A DNA stretch of 64,000 nucleotides. It comes from Phytopseudomonas punonensis (GTDB taxonomy: Bacteria > Pseudomonadota > Gammaproteobacteria > Pseudomonadales > Pseudomonadaceae). Positions 45,350 through 55,475 of the stretch are shown piece by piece. The stretch covers positions 622,115 to 686,114 of the forward strand of contig NZ_FRBQ01000001.1 in the NCBI RefSeq assembly GCF_900142655.1. Direction: 5' to 3'. The position numbers were made by a program, and so were the translations under genes. Numbering within the stretch: the stretch's first letter is position 1; every line of letters begins with the position of its first letter. A model generated the notes under the pieces. It did not search any database, had not been told where the DNA came from, and saw only the letters and a list, made by a program, of their open reading frames with translations.

Positions 45350-45784
45350 ATGTCGATAGGGAAATTTGCAGCACCACTGTTGCTGCTCGGCTTACTGCTG
45401 AGCGGCTGCGGCGGCAAAGACGATCCGCAGTCCAGGCTCGAAGCCGCAGTGCAGCAACTGCAGGAAAACCTCGAAGCGAAGAAGACCGCGGCAGTGCTCG
45501 ACCAGTTGCACAAGGAGTTTCGTGCCCAGCAGGCCAACGACCGTGACTGGGCCAAGCGCACCATGACGCTGCTGTTTCTGCGCCATAAAAACGTCCAGGT
45601 ACTGGCCCTGAGCAAGGACAGCCGCGTGGATGCGACCTACCGCGACAAGGGCTATACGGATGCGCAGGTGGGCCTAACCGGTGCCGAGGGGTTGATCCCC
45701 GACAGCGCCCGGCATTACGCCGTGAAGCTGGAGTGGTGGCAGGACGACGGCGAGTGGAAGCTGGCGCGGCTGGAGTGGGAATAA
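45350..45784 (+). CDS. Small lipoprotein of unknown function
   Basis: A 144-aa protein with lipoprotein signal MSIGKFAAPLLLLGLLLSGC; the lipobox cysteine is residue 20. The mature part starts with charged helices (SRLEAAVQQLQENLEAKKTAAVLDQLHKEF), then a beta-rich half (VQVLALSKDSRVDAT, HYAVKLEWWQDDGEWKLARLEWE). ATG 45350 is chosen because AAAAGGGA lies seven bases before it; ATG 45332 lacks such a site. Function unknown. Confidence 0.8.
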   Translation: MSIGKFAAPLLLLGLLLSGCGGKDDPQSRLEAAVQQLQENLEAKKTAAVLDQLHKEFRAQQANDRDWAKRTMTLLFLRHKNVQVLALSKDSRVDATYRDKGYTDAQVGLTGAEGLIPDSARHYAVKLEWWQDDGEWKLARLEWE

Positions 45785-45799
45785 CGCGCGAAGCGTTCC

Positions 45800-45869
45800 G
45801 GTAGCCGGGGCGGCGCATAGCGATACCGGGAATCGATCCCGGGTGTGGCTACGCTCGACCCGGGCTACC
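45800..45869. repeat. GTAGCC...GGCTAC inverted intergenic repeat
   Basis: GGTAGCC (45800-45806) and GGCTACC (45863-45869) are the outer arms; inner parts carry CGGGA/TCCCG. It is of the Pseudomonas type GTAGCCCGGGTCGAGCGTAGC. It lies between two convergent lipoprotein genes. Confidence 0.65.
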
Positions 45870-45879
45870 TAGAGCTAGA

Positions 45880-46443
45880 TCACTCGGCCGGTTTAGCGCC
45901 GTCGCGCCAGATCAGCTCATTGGTGTCGTAGCCCTGAGCACGGGCCACGGACAGCAATTCATCACGCACTTCATTGGAGATCGTCGGGGTGCGCGACAGC
46001 AGCCATAGATACTTGTGATTCGGGTGGCCGACCAACGCGGTCTGGTAGTCGTCGTCCAGATCCAGCACCCAGTACTCGCCCTTGGTTACGCCCGGTAGCA
46101 GGCGGCTGAACCAGTTATCGAAAGTGACCCACAGCTTGTCGGTCTCTCCTTCGACTTGTGGCACGGCACGACCTTCGACCTGGTTCCACTTGCCATCGGC
46201 TTCGCGGCAACGGTTGGTTACCGCCACGCTGCCATCATCCTGCAAGCGGTAATGCGCCTCGGACTCCACGCAGTTGCGCTGGAAGAACATCGGCAGGCGC
46301 GCCACTTCGTACCAGGTGCCCTGATAGCGCTCCAGATCGACCGATTCGACAGTCTTCGGCGGCGCCACGCCGGTACCCGAATTGGCACAGCCGACCAGCA
46401 ACAGGGCGCCCAGCGCCAGAACGCCAAGGGTACGTTTGTTCAT
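45880..46443 (-). CDS. blc: Lipocalin-type outer-membrane lipoprotein
   Basis: A 187-aa bacterial lipocalin. The lipoprotein signal ends LLLVGC. YQGTWYEVARLPMFFQRNCVE (about 41-61) is the lipocalin G-x-W motif region. YWVLDLDDDYQTALVGHPNHKYLWLLSRTP is the second conserved stretch. ATG 46443 overlaps the stop of the small lipoprotein gene as TGATG. Blc binds lipids such as lysophospholipids at the outer membrane. Confidence 0.92.
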   Translation of the reverse strand: MNKRTLGVLALGALLLVGCANSGTGVAPPKTVESVDLERYQGTWYEVARLPMFFQRNCVESEAHYRLQDDGSVAVTNRCREADGKWNQVEGRAVPQVEGETDKLWVTFDNWFSRLLPGVTKGEYWVLDLDDDYQTALVGHPNHKYLWLLSRTPTISNEVRDELLSVARAQGYDTNELIWRDGAKPAE

Positions 46444-46697
46444 CACTTCAATCCTTTTGCGGAAAACATGATCACCTTGTCACCCGCGTACTGAACGCTG
46501 ATGAAGCTCACCTGATCACCCCAGGTGCAGCTGGACATGCCCAGCGCGCCGGAACATTCAGTAGCGGTGCCAAGCAGGTTTTCAACCTCGGCCTTGCTCA
46601 TGCCCGAATAGAGCTTGGCGTAGTTTTCCTGATTGACCTTGCCGCAAGCGGCCAGAACGATACAGCCCGCCAGTAACACGAGAGAACGCAGGCGCAT
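46443..46697 (-). CDS. Small lipoprotein with BamE/OmlA-like fold signature
   Basis: An 84-aa protein with lipobox VLAAC (cysteine near residue 18). YAKLYSGMSKAEVENLLGTATEC is the usual G-M-S/T-x-x-E-V-x-x-L-L-G motif of the BamE/SmpA-like fold. VSFISVQYAGDKVIMFSAKGL closes it. Its stop overlaps the blc start (TGATG), so the two lipoproteins are translationally coupled. It may have a role in the envelope; it is too short to be BamE itself. Confidence 0.85.
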   Translation of the reverse strand: MRLRSLVLLAGCIVLAACGKVNQENYAKLYSGMSKAEVENLLGTATECSGALGMSSCTWGDQVSFISVQYAGDKVIMFSAKGLK

Positions 46698-46741
46698 GGA
46701 AAATCTCCGTAGCCAGATAGATGACAGATGCCGGTTCGACG

Positions 46742-47341
46742 TCAGAAACGTGAGCCCGGTTCCGCGAGAAAGCGCAACTCGTCGGCGGTGCTGACGCGCC
46801 CGAGAATTTCGTTGCGATGCGGGAAACGCCCGAAGCGCTCGATAACGCGCTGATGCTGCTGAGCGTAGTCGAGAAAGCCGGCGAACAGCTCGCGCTCGGT
46901 AGCGCTAGAACCTTCAGAGAGCTCCGCGAACAGTTGTACCGAGCGTATCTGCTGAAGGTGATTCTCGGCGTGCTCGAACACCAGATAGATGAACACGCGC
47001 TGCAGCGGGGATAACCGACGATCCCAACCCAGTGTGATGCCCTCCTCGACCAATGCGCGGGCCTGGGCATCGCCGGCGAAGGCCAGCGGCGTGTCGCGGT
47101 GGATCATACGTGGCAGTTGATCGAGCAACAGCACATTGGCCAGCCAACCGCGCGGGTCGGCTGACCAATCCAGCAAGTCGCCAGCGAGCGCTTGTTCGAC
47201 CAAGGAGCCAAAGCGCTCACGCGCTTCAGCATCTTGATCATCACGCTTGCCGAACCACAGACTGTGCTTTTCAGCAGCGCTCTGCTCGGCCGAGCCCGAG
47301 GGGCCAAACCACCAGTCGAGCAGCGGCTGCCAGGGCGCCAT
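46742..47341 (-). CDS. DUF924 family protein
   Basis: A 199-aa all-helical cytoplasmic protein of the DUF924 family (TPR-like fold). WWFGPSG at the start, LLLDQLPRMIHRDTPLAFAGDAQA (about 71-94) and YLVFEHAENHLQQIRSVQLF (about 118-137) are the family motifs. Function unknown. It lies 3 nt from fbp on the same strand, so it is probably cotranscribed with it. Confidence 0.9.
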   Translation of the reverse strand: MAPWQPLLDWWFGPSGSAEQSAAEKHSLWFGKRDDQDAEARERFGSLVEQALAGDLLDWSADPRGWLANVLLLDQLPRMIHRDTPLAFAGDAQARALVEEGITLGWDRRLSPLQRVFIYLVFEHAENHLQQIRSVQLFAELSEGSSATERELFAGFLDYAQQHQRVIERFGRFPHRNEILGRVSTADELRFLAEPGSRF

Positions 47342-47344
47342 CGG

Positions 47345-48355
47345 TCAGCCCTTGTGATAACCGGTGACGCGCTCGACTTCTTCCTTGGAACCCAGGAAGA
47401 CCGGCACGCGCTGGTGCAGGGAGGTGGGTTGGATGTCGAGGATGCGCTTTACGCCATCGGTGGCGGCGCCACCGGCCTGCTCGATGATGAAGGACATCGG
47501 GTTGGCTTCGTACATCAGGCGCAGCTTGCCAGCCTTGTCCGGCTCGCGACTGTCACGCGGGTACATGAACAGGCCGCCACGGGTGAGGATGCGATGTACG
47601 TCGGCAACCATCGAGGCAATCCAGCGCATGTTGTAGTTCTTACCCAGCGGGCCTTCCTTGCCAGCCAGCAGCTCGTCCACGTAACGCTTCACCGGCGCTT
47701 CCCAGTGACGCTGGTTGGACATGTTGATGGCGAATTCGGCGGTGCTTTCCGGCACGCTGATGTTGTCGTGAGTCAGCACGAAACTGCCCAGCTCACGGTC
47801 CAGGGTGAAGCCCATGACGCCGTTGCCCAGGGTCAGGATCAGCATGGTCTGCGGGCCGTAGATAGCGTAGCCGGCGGCGACCTGCTGGGTACCTGGCTGC
47901 TGGAAGGCCTGCTCATTGAGGCTTTCGTTCTGGCTCAGATACTCGTTCGGGCAGCGCAGCACCGAGAAGATGGTGCCGACCGAGACGTTGACATCGATGT
48001 TCGAGGAGCCGTCCAGCGGGTCGAACACCAGCAGGTAAGCGCCTTTCGGGTACTTGCCGGGGATCTGGTAGGCGTTGTCCATTTCTTCGGAGGCCATACC
48101 AGCCAGGTGACCGCCCCACTCGTTCGCTTCGAGCAGGATGTCGTTGGAAATCACGTCGAGCTTCTTCTGCACTTCGCCCTGCACGTTTTCAGTGCCCATG
48201 CTGCCAAGTACGCCACCGAGGGCGCCCTTGGAAACGGCATGGCTGATTTCCTTGCATGCGCGCGCTACTACTTCGATCAGGAAGCGCAGATCGGCCGGGG
48301 TATTTTGACTACGGGTCTGCTCGATGAGGTAACGACTCAGGGTAACGCGGGACAT
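47345..48355 (-). CDS. fbp: Fructose-1,6-bisphosphatase class I
   Basis: A 336-aa gluconeogenic phosphatase. [20 protein letters not shown] (about 107-126) is the metal-binding D-P-L-D-G-S-S motif. [23 protein letters not shown] and the C-terminal [14 protein letters not shown] belong to class I. It is followed by a DUF924 gene. Confidence 0.97.
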   Translation of the reverse strand: MSRVTLSRYLIEQTRSQNTPADLRFLIEVVARACKEISHAVSKGALGGVLGSMGTENVQGEVQKKLDVISNDILLEANEWGGHLAGMASEEMDNAYQIPGKYPKGAYLLVFDPLDGSSNIDVNVSVGTIFSVLRCPNEYLSQNESLNEQAFQQPGTQQVAAGYAIYGPQTMLILTLGNGVMGFTLDRELGSFVLTHDNISVPESTAEFAINMSNQRHWEAPVKRYVDELLAGKEGPLGKNYNMRWIASMVADVHRILTRGGLFMYPRDSREPDKAGKLRLMYEANPMSFIIEQAGGAATDGVKRILDIQPTSLHQRVPVFLGSKEEVERVTGYHKG

Positions 48356-48390
48356 GAAGGACTCCGGGAAGGAAGGTAATCGAAAGGAGT

Positions 48391-50079
48391 TTAACCCTTT
48401 CCAAGAACGGGCGCCTCAGCGGCCGGCGACGCAACACGCGGCAGCAGGCTGCATACACGGTTACGTCCAGCACGTTTGGCTTCGTACAAAGCGGCGTCGG
48501 CAGCCCTCATCAACTCATCGAGCGCATTGCCCTGCTCGGGCCACAGCGCCAGGCCTGCCGAGAGAGTCATGTGACGCATACCACTGCGAGTTTCGATCTG
48601 CTTTTGCGCCAAACCGAGGCAGATAGCCTCGAGGCGTTTGGTCGCTTCGCGGGCATCGGCACCGGGAAGAATCAACAGGAACTCCTCGCCGCCGATACGA
48701 AAGACCGTATCGGAACTGCGCAAGTTCACCAGCAGGTGCTGCGCCACACTCTTGAGCACGTCGTCACCGTCGAGATGGCCGTGCTGATCGTTGAGCTGTT
48801 TGAAGTGATCCAGATCGATCAGCGCCAGCGACAGTGGTGAATGCTCACGCCTGGCACGGGCCAGTTCACGGCCGAACATTTCATCGAGATAACGCCGGTT
48901 GTAGAGCCCGGTGAGTGGATCGCACAGCGCCTGCTCACGCAGCTGCTCATGCAGGCTGGTGATGGTGCGCAAGCGCTCCTCGCTCAATGCCAGTGCTTCG
49001 GCAAGTTTCAGTTTGGCCAGTTGGCGCTGGGTAACGTCACGCAGATACAGCAAGCGCCCCAGCAACAGAACACCGTGGCGGGTGAGGCGCTCGATGGGCC
49101 GCATGCGCACTTCGAAGTAGTGCTCGGCGCTGGTCTGAATCAGCAGTGGTTCACGCAGCTCAAGCTGCTCTTGCAGCTGCGCCTGCAGATCACTGCCGAA
49201 CACCGGCCAATCCTGCAGCCTGCGCCCCTGCCATTCCGCGCCCATTCCGTCCAGTTTGAGTGCGGCCTGGTTGGCTTCGATCACGCGCCACTGGGTGTCG
49301 ACCACGATCACCGGATCGGGCAGCGCCTCCAAGAGCAGATGGCGGGCGACCGGCACCAGATCGAACAGGCGCACGCCAAGAATCAGCCAGGAAAACGCAA
49401 CCAGGGTAAAGACGAAACTGAAGGGCGTCGGGTCGACGCCAAACACCACGAACCCGAACCCCACGTAGGCGATATTGGCCGACCAGGGCACCGCAGTTAC
49501 CAGCACGAATGCCAGGTAATGCCGGCGATGCACGCCATGGCTGATCAGCGCCGCACGCAGCACCACGCCCAGGCTGAAACTCATGAACAGGTAGACGTAC
49601 ACCGCCACCGCATAAAACAGCGGGCCATGCTCGAAACGAATCGGCGCGCCTGGCTCGGCAGACACCGGCCCGGTCGCCGGGCCATAGAACAGCTGGTGCC
49701 ACGGATTGCTGAGCACCACCATCCAGATCAGCAAGGGCATGAGAATCATGCCGAGCAGCGAGCGGCGACCCAGCGGCTTGCGTACGCTGCCGACGTACTG
49801 CCAGAGAAACACCGCCCAGAATGTTGGTACGCTGATGATCCCCGGCCAGGACATAGTGGCCCAGAGCATCTTGCATTCCGGCGCCACCGAGGCGACTTCC
49901 AGGCCGGCCATGGCCATCCACCACATGCTCGCCAGGTGCATCAGAATGAAGGTATCGCGCCCGGGGAAATCTCGTTGATTGATGACCCAGCGGGCCAGCA
50001 GCACACCGCCGATACAGACGACCGCGGTGACCAGTACAGCGATATTGAGCTGCCAGGCATTGATGAGACAGGAATTCAT
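48391..50079 (-). CDS. 7TM-PAS-GGDEF diguanylate cyclase
   Basis: A 562-aa protein. Residues 1-245 form a seven-helix membrane sensor of the 'histidine kinase N-terminal 7TM' kind ([23 protein letters not shown] around 51-73 is characteristic). A PAS domain follows ([22 protein letters not shown], about 254-275) and then a GGDEF domain with [19 protein letters not shown] and active GGEEF at 463-467. ATG 50079 is preferred to the longer frame from 50127 because AGGG lies eight bases upstream. Its signal is unknown. Confidence 0.92.
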   Translation of the reverse strand: MNSCLINAWQLNIAVLVTAVVCIGGVLLARWVINQRDFPGRDTFILMHLASMWWMAMAGLEVASVAPECKMLWATMSWPGIISVPTFWAVFLWQYVGSVRKPLGRRSLLGMILMPLLIWMVVLSNPWHQLFYGPATGPVSAEPGAPIRFEHGPLFYAVAVYVYLFMSFSLGVVLRAALISHGVHRRHYLAFVLVTAVPWSANIAYVGFGFVVFGVDPTPFSFVFTLVAFSWLILGVRLFDLVPVARHLLLEALPDPVIVVDTQWRVIEANQAALKLDGMGAEWQGRRLQDWPVFGSDLQAQLQEQLELREPLLIQTSAEHYFEVRMRPIERLTRHGVLLLGRLLYLRDVTQRQLAKLKLAEALALSEERLRTITSLHEQLREQALCDPLTGLYNRRYLDEMFGRELARARREHSPLSLALIDLDHFKQLNDQHGHLDGDDVLKSVAQHLLVNLRSSDTVFRIGGEEFLLILPGADAREATKRLEAICLGLAQKQIETRSGMRHMTLSAGLALWPEQGNALDELMRAADAALYEAKRAGRNRVCSLLPRVASPAAEAPVLGKG

Positions 50080-50424
50080 GCTTGCGCCCTGCCGGGGCAC
50101 AAGCCGGCGGCGCGCGATGCAACCCAAGGCACGAGGGAGGCAAGCAAGAGGTACATATCCATTCCAACAGGCTCAGGATAGAGGCCGGAAGAATGCACCG
50201 GCAGCATAGAGTCACCCGAGCCGCGAGCCTATGTAAGGGTGCAGACAGGTACGGCAAGATTTTCGCCGCTACGATACTGCAATTCATCACACTTTCAGCA
50301 GGTTTTTATCGAGTCTCAGCGCCGCACGTCGGCATGCTGGAGCAGCCAACCGGCGGATAACTGTTCACAATTTCCGCAACACCGCTATGATCGCGCGCCG
50401 CCAACCACGCGAAACCTTCCCGAG

Positions 50425-50817
50425 ATGAAAAGCAACCTGATCGCCGCTGCGGAAATAGACCGCCTTGAGACCTGGGCGCGCTATACCGCCGACATGTGCC
50501 ATAGCTGCATTTCCAGCTGCTGTCAGTTGCCGGTCGAAGTGCGCATCACTGATCTGATCCGCATTGGCGTGGTCGATGAATTCGAACGCGGCGAACCGCC
50601 CAGAAACATCGCCAAGCGCCTGCAGAAAGATGGCCTGGTCGAGCGCTTCAACCAGAAGTCCGGCATCTTCACGCTGACGCGCATGAGCAACAACGACTGC
50701 TATTACCTGGATCGCAAGACCCGCCTGTGCACCATCTACGAACGTCGCCCGGACACCTGCCGCAATCACCCGAAGATCGGTCCACGGCCCGGCTACTGCG
50801 CTTGGCGACCGAAGTAA
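50425..50817 (+). CDS. YkgJ family cysteine-cluster protein
   Basis: A 130-aa protein with three cysteine groups: MCHSCISSCCQLPVE (about 24-38), CYYLDRKTRLCTIYERRPDTC (about 92-112) and GYCAWRPK at the end. This is the zinc- or iron-sulfur-binding CxxCxxxCC pattern of the YkgJ/UPF0153 family. The open frame extends to 50239, but MKSNLIAAAEID at 50425 fits the family. Function unknown. Confidence 0.88.
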   Translation: MKSNLIAAAEIDRLETWARYTADMCHSCISSCCQLPVEVRITDLIRIGVVDEFERGEPPRNIAKRLQKDGLVERFNQKSGIFTLTRMSNNDCYYLDRKTRLCTIYERRPDTCRNHPKIGPRPGYCAWRPK

Positions 50818-50862
50818 GCCTGCAACTTCCGCCTGCTCGCCTTGCGCATCCGGGCTTGGCCG

Positions 50863-52233
50863 TCAGGGGCGTTTGGCGGCGCCGCGCAACAGGCTGACCG
50901 CCATCAGCGCCAGCGCGCCGACGCCAAGCAGTAAAACAGCCCACAGGCCGATGCGTTTCCAGTCCACCCCAGCCTTCGCAGGAACCACCGCGGGCGCCAC
51001 CTCGACTTCCGGGATCGCGCCGCTGATGACGGCCTTGCCCATGCCCTCCAGGCGCTGCGAGTCGAAGCCGGGTACCAGAGTAGTGACCGGCAGGCTGCCA
51101 GCCTGGGCATCCGTCAGACCAAGGGCCAACTGATAGGGTGGATTGCCGCGGGCCAGAAACAGCAGCTCGGTAGCGCGCATGGCCACGCTCAGACGCGGCT
51201 CGCTTTGCCCCAAACCACCACCGCGGCTGTCGATCTGCAAGCGCAGCTGACTGACAGGCAACTGTGGCAGCTCAATCTGATCCTGTACCACCTCGTGACC
51301 GTCGACAGGCAAACGGTAGAGAACCGAGTTCGCCAGCGGCGTCCACGGCGCAGCACTGTCCCTACGCCCTTGCAGCAACACCGGAGCCAGGCTGTTGGCA
51401 TGCTCGATCTCGATGCGCACGCGCTCCAGTGGCAAGGCCAGCGGCAATGTCCAGGTAATGCCCTGCTCATCCGCCTGCCCCTGCAGCGCCGCCGACCAGA
51501 TCAATGAGGCAGGTTCGGCAGTACTGCGCGAGCCGCTGACACTGGCAGCGCTCAGGCTGACCGCCTGCTCGGGTGCCAGCCACAGCAGGCGCAGGTAGCG
51601 CGCCCGGGTGGGCGGCAATTCCACTTCGCTCTTGTCGATGCGTTCGTCGTTGAAGCTCAGCTGGGCGATCTGCCCCTCACCCAGTGGCTGCCAATGATCC
51701 AGATCGTCGCTGGCCTCAATGCTGAAACGCTGGAAACCCTCGCTCTCGGCGCGCCACTGCAGATGCAGGCGTTGCAGCGGAAAGTCGGTGGCACTGGCAT
51801 CCAGCAGCCAGCCCCGCAGCACATCGGCAGTGGCAGAGGGCTCGCCTAACGCACTGAGTTCGATGATCGAGCCATCAGCACCGCGCTGCACGCGCACGGT
51901 CGGCACGCTATCGCGGCGCCCCGCCGGGCCACGTAATGGAAACAGGCGCAGATCGGCTTGTTGCTGGCTCTCGGCGGAGCGCTGCGCACCGTGAACCAGG
52001 CTGAAGGCCAGACGCTCGCCGTCGCCGTTGAACACGCGCAAGTCGCGAAAGTCGGCATGCCTGGCGGCGAGATGAGCCTCCATCGGCAATTGCAGCCGAT
52101 ACCAGGGACCCTCTCCACTCAGGGTTAGCGGCACAGTCACGGCATAGTCGCCAGGACGCTCCCCGACCTCGGCTGCCGCTGCAGCCAGGCTCACGCCCAG
52201 CATGATCAGCCCCCTGATAAAACGCGGGCTCAT
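50863..52233 (-). CDS. DUF3999 family envelope protein
   Basis: A 456-aa protein with signal peptide (MSPRFIRGLIMLGVSLAAAA) and one C-terminal membrane anchor (IGLWAVLLLGVGALALMAVSLL). The region between is beta-rich and periplasmic, starting PGDYAVTVPLTLSGEGPWYRL. DUF3999 proteins are encoded next to DUF2339 membrane proteins, as here (4-nt overlap with the gene upstream), so the two presumably form one complex. Biochemical role unknown. Confidence 0.88.
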   Translation of the reverse strand: MSPRFIRGLIMLGVSLAAAAAEVGERPGDYAVTVPLTLSGEGPWYRLQLPMEAHLAARHADFRDLRVFNGDGERLAFSLVHGAQRSAESQQQADLRLFPLRGPAGRRDSVPTVRVQRGADGSIIELSALGEPSATADVLRGWLLDASATDFPLQRLHLQWRAESEGFQRFSIEASDDLDHWQPLGEGQIAQLSFNDERIDKSEVELPPTRARYLRLLWLAPEQAVSLSAASVSGSRSTAEPASLIWSAALQGQADEQGITWTLPLALPLERVRIEIEHANSLAPVLLQGRRDSAAPWTPLANSVLYRLPVDGHEVVQDQIELPQLPVSQLRLQIDSRGGGLGQSEPRLSVAMRATELLFLARGNPPYQLALGLTDAQAGSLPVTTLVPGFDSQRLEGMGKAVISGAIPEVEVAPAVVPAKAGVDWKRIGLWAVLLLGVGALALMAVSLLRGAAKRP

Positions 52234-55200
52234 GCCGACACCTGCGTGTCACGCCCCTGGCGAGGCGGCAGCGGGGCGAAATAGCCCACCACCAGCAACA
52301 GTACACCGACGCCAATAAAGGAGATGATCCGTTCCAGGCTGCCGCTATTGCCGAGGTCGACGAAGAACAGCTTCACGACTACTACGCCTATCAGCGCTGC
52401 GCCGGCCATCCATAGATCACGCCGAGCGCGTAGGTGCCCGGCGATGGTCAGGCTCAGCGCGATCAGCGTCCAGACGATGGACAGCCCGGCCTGCACAAGG
52501 CGCGAATCGATCAAGGCATCCATCTGGAAAGGCACCTGCCCCCAATGAAACGCGGTACGACAGACCATCATGGTCAACAGCGCGAACAACGAGGCGCCGA
52601 TCATCGCCTGAGTCGCCAGCCGCACCTGCCTAGGCTCGACTGGCAATGCGGACAATCCGTCCGGGGCCCAACGCTGCACGGCAAAGAGCACGAACAACAT
52701 GCCCAGCTCCAGTGGGTTGATCAGCGGCACGTAGGGCAGCGGCTCAGCGGAACCATCACTGAGCAGATTGACCAGCCAGAACCAGCCCAGCAAAAGAACT
52801 GCCACCGGCATGGCGGCATAACTGCGGTACTCCTGCGGATAGGTCGCCACCGGCCAGGGCAGTGCGCGGCGCAGGCTCATCAGCATCAGGAAGGCGCACG
52901 GCACCAGTACCCAGCCCAGCCAGCGCCAGGCGTTGTAGTGTTCGGCCAGGGCAAAGAACAGGAAGCGCAGCTCTAGCGCAAGTATGCCCAGCAGCAACCA
53001 GCAGCCGAGCACATGGCTGATTCTTATCAGTGCCTCTGGCGCCAACCCCTGAACGCGCCGCAGCATGAGGAAATGCACGGCGAACAGCGCTGGCCAGGCA
53101 AGCCAGCCAAGCGCCGCCAACGGGTGATAGCCCAGATGCCAGGTGAGTAACACGACGCCAAAGCCCAACGGCACCAGTGCCAGGCTGAACACCGCCAACG
53201 CCGACCAGCGCTGGTGCAGGGCGAACAAGGTGGTGATGGCCAGGCTGATAACAGCGACCAGCAGGAATACATGCCCCTGCAGGTCGCCTGATACGAACCT
53301 CGCAATTTCACTCAACGCCGCCAATAGCCACCAAGCTGCGCACCAGAACAGCGCCACGTGCGACAGCTCCTGCACATCCAGCGGCAGAAGATCAGCGCGG
53401 CTTACGCGACTGGCAAGGTGCAGACGCCAGGCGCAGATCAAGCCCGCCAAGGCCAGCAGCGCCGGCGCCCAGAATGTCGGATGGGCCAGCGGCCGCAGGG
53501 TCTCGGCGACTACGGCCTGATCGAGGCCATCGCTGAAGATCAGGTAGATCACACCGCCCAGCGCCTGCACGACGAAGGCACTGATCAGCACGCTACGCGC
53601 GCCCAGATGCAATCCGGCAAGCAGCGTCGCCACGCCTGCCACTGCCCAGGTGGCGGCAGTGCCATAAGGGCCGAAGCACAACGGAGCCATCAGAAAGAGG
53701 AATGCCAGACCACAATAGGCCAGGGCCGGCTGAAGCTTGCGCTCGCGATCCGCCACGCCGCCTGCCGCATCGCGCAGTTGCAGAAAGCTGAACAGCAGGG
53801 CCGCACCGAGCATCAGCGCGCCAAGCGCCGAACCCTCGAGCAAGGTCTCGTAACCGAAGCGCAGGCCCCACAGGTAGGCTGCTGCAGCACCCGCTTGCAG
53901 CAGCAGGGCGAACAGGCGCGCAAACAGACGCTGCTGACGCAACGCCAGCCAGTACAGGCCCGCGCCTTCGACCGCCCAAGCAGCGGAAGTCCACCGGGCA
54001 TCCAGGCCCAATGGAATGGCAAGGGTGGCGAAGATCACGCCCAGCGCCAGGCAGGTTTCCATCAGCAGTACGGCACGCCCAGGCGCACGCGAGACCAGAA
54101 CCCAGGCCAATGACATGTACAGCAATCCCATGGCCAGAGCGCTGAACGCCGGGCCGAACGGCAGATGCTGAACCACAGCGTATTGCAGACCGAAGCCCAC
54201 CAGTGGCGTGCCGAACAGCACGCTGCCATCGACATAACCGGCCTGCCGCGCCGACCACTTGAGCAAAGCCTCGCGGGAGTCGTTTTCCGGCTCGGTCGGC
54301 GCTTCGAGCAAGCGCCGCCGGGCGAACAGCAGGCCAATAGCGACGTACATCAGGAAGAACAGCAGCAGGAAGGCCTGAGTGCTGAGCCACAGGTCTATGG
54401 TGTAGGAGCGCAAACCCCAGGCCAGGCCAATGCCAAAGGTGCCGACAAAACCGATCAGATTGAGTTCGCGCCAAGCCTTGAACCAGGCGATGGCAAAGAT
54501 GCCCGCGTTGAGCAGAGCGAAATAGCTGAACAGCGCGACATGGCTACCACCACCGCTGGAGGCCAGGATCGGCGCTGCGAAACCGCCCAGCGCTGCAGCG
54601 GCGGCCAGACCACGGGCATCCTGCAGGATGGCCAGTATGGCCGAGCAAATGGTCACCACAACCAGCAACACCATCGCTACCTGCGGGGAAAGCAAAGGAT
54701 GCAGGCGCATGGCCGCGAATACCGTCAGGTACAGCACAGCGATACCACCGCCCTGCATCAGCAAGGCATAGGAGGGACGTCGGTGACGCAGCCACCAGCC
54801 CAGCGCCAGCAGGGCGATCGCCGCCAGCGCCACACCGGCGTAACGCAACTCGATGGCGACCACCACCCGTTCGGAGGCGTAGCGCAACAGGAAGGCCAAA
54901 CCCAGAAACAGCAGCACCAGGCCCACGCGCAAAACAGTGTTGCCACCCAGCAGCCAATCCCGTGCGGCGGCGACACCACGCTCGAGCAGGGTTGGCGCTG
55001 GTGGCTCGGTGACTCGCACCGCTTCCGGCGGGGGCGCTACAACAGCTTGCTCTATGGCGGGCTCAGGGCTCTGCTGAGCGGTCGGAGTCACAGCAGGCAG
55101 CACCAGCTCAAGCTCCCACTCAGGCTCGACGACGGGCTCGGCAGGCGCCGATGCAGCGATTTGCCCAGGAGCCTGAACAGGTGGCGGTTCGTTTTGCTCG

Positions 55201-55475
55201 GCAATCGTCTCGGTACGCGGCTGCACAGCCCCTTGCTCAAGGCGCAACAGGCGCTCATGCAGATCGCCGGTGCCATGGTTGAAGCGGGCAATCAGCTCCG
55301 CCAGCGATTTACGCAGCGCCTCGTGCTGAAGCTTCAGTGCATGCAGTGCGAGCGCCTGGCCAACCGCCAGCCCAAGCACGCCACCAAGGGCCGCCCCGAC
55401 CACCGCCTCGCCATTTGTCGCACCCAGAACCAGCGCCCCGAGCACCAGCCCGACCAGCATGAAAATCCACTGCAT
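52230..55475 (-). CDS. DUF2339 giant polytopic membrane protein
   Basis: A 1081-aa protein with a first span MQWIFMLVGLVLGALVLG, a coiled-coil/Pro-rich cytoplasmic-type stretch to about residue 160, and then more than 25 predicted membrane segments to the end. WLLGGNTVLRVGLVLLFLGLAFLLRY and LMQGGGIAVLYLTVFAA are typical of DUF2339. ATG 55475 has AAGGA upstream; the frame is open to 55733 but that part is not like the family. Coupled by ATGA to DUF3999. Role unknown; possibly envelope polymer or lipid handling. Confidence 0.9.
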   Translation of the reverse strand: MQWIFMLVGLVLGALVLGATNGEAVVGAALGGVLGLAVGQALALHALKLQHEALRKSLAELIARFNHGTGDLHERLLRLEQGAVQPRTETIAEQNEPPPVQAPGQIAASAPAEPVVEPEWELELVLPAVTPTAQQSPEPAIEQAVVAPPPEAVRVTEPPAPTLLERGVAAARDWLLGGNTVLRVGLVLLFLGLAFLLRYASERVVVAIELRYAGVALAAIALLALGWWLRHRRPSYALLMQGGGIAVLYLTVFAAMRLHPLLSPQVAMVLLVVVTICSAILAILQDARGLAAAAALGGFAAPILASSGGGSHVALFSYFALLNAGIFAIAWFKAWRELNLIGFVGTFGIGLAWGLRSYTIDLWLSTQAFLLLFFLMYVAIGLLFARRRLLEAPTEPENDSREALLKWSARQAGYVDGSVLFGTPLVGFGLQYAVVQHLPFGPAFSALAMGLLYMSLAWVLVSRAPGRAVLLMETCLALGVIFATLAIPLGLDARWTSAAWAVEGAGLYWLALRQQRLFARLFALLLQAGAAAAYLWGLRFGYETLLEGSALGALMLGAALLFSFLQLRDAAGGVADRERKLQPALAYCGLAFLFLMAPLCFGPYGTAATWAVAGVATLLAGLHLGARSVLISAFVVQALGGVIYLIFSDGLDQAVVAETLRPLAHPTFWAPALLALAGLICAWRLHLASRVSRADLLPLDVQELSHVALFWCAAWWLLAALSEIARFVSGDLQGHVFLLVAVISLAITTLFALHQRWSALAVFSLALVPLGFGVVLLTWHLGYHPLAALGWLAWPALFAVHFLMLRRVQGLAPEALIRISHVLGCWLLLGILALELRFLFFALAEHYNAWRWLGWVLVPCAFLMLMSLRRALPWPVATYPQEYRSYAAMPVAVLLLGWFWLVNLLSDGSAEPLPYVPLINPLELGMLFVLFAVQRWAPDGLSALPVEPRQVRLATQAMIGASLFALLTMMVCRTAFHWGQVPFQMDALIDSRLVQAGLSIVWTLIALSLTIAGHLRARRDLWMAGAALIGVVVVKLFFVDLGNSGSLERIISFIGVGVLLLVVGYFAPLPPRQGRDTQVSA

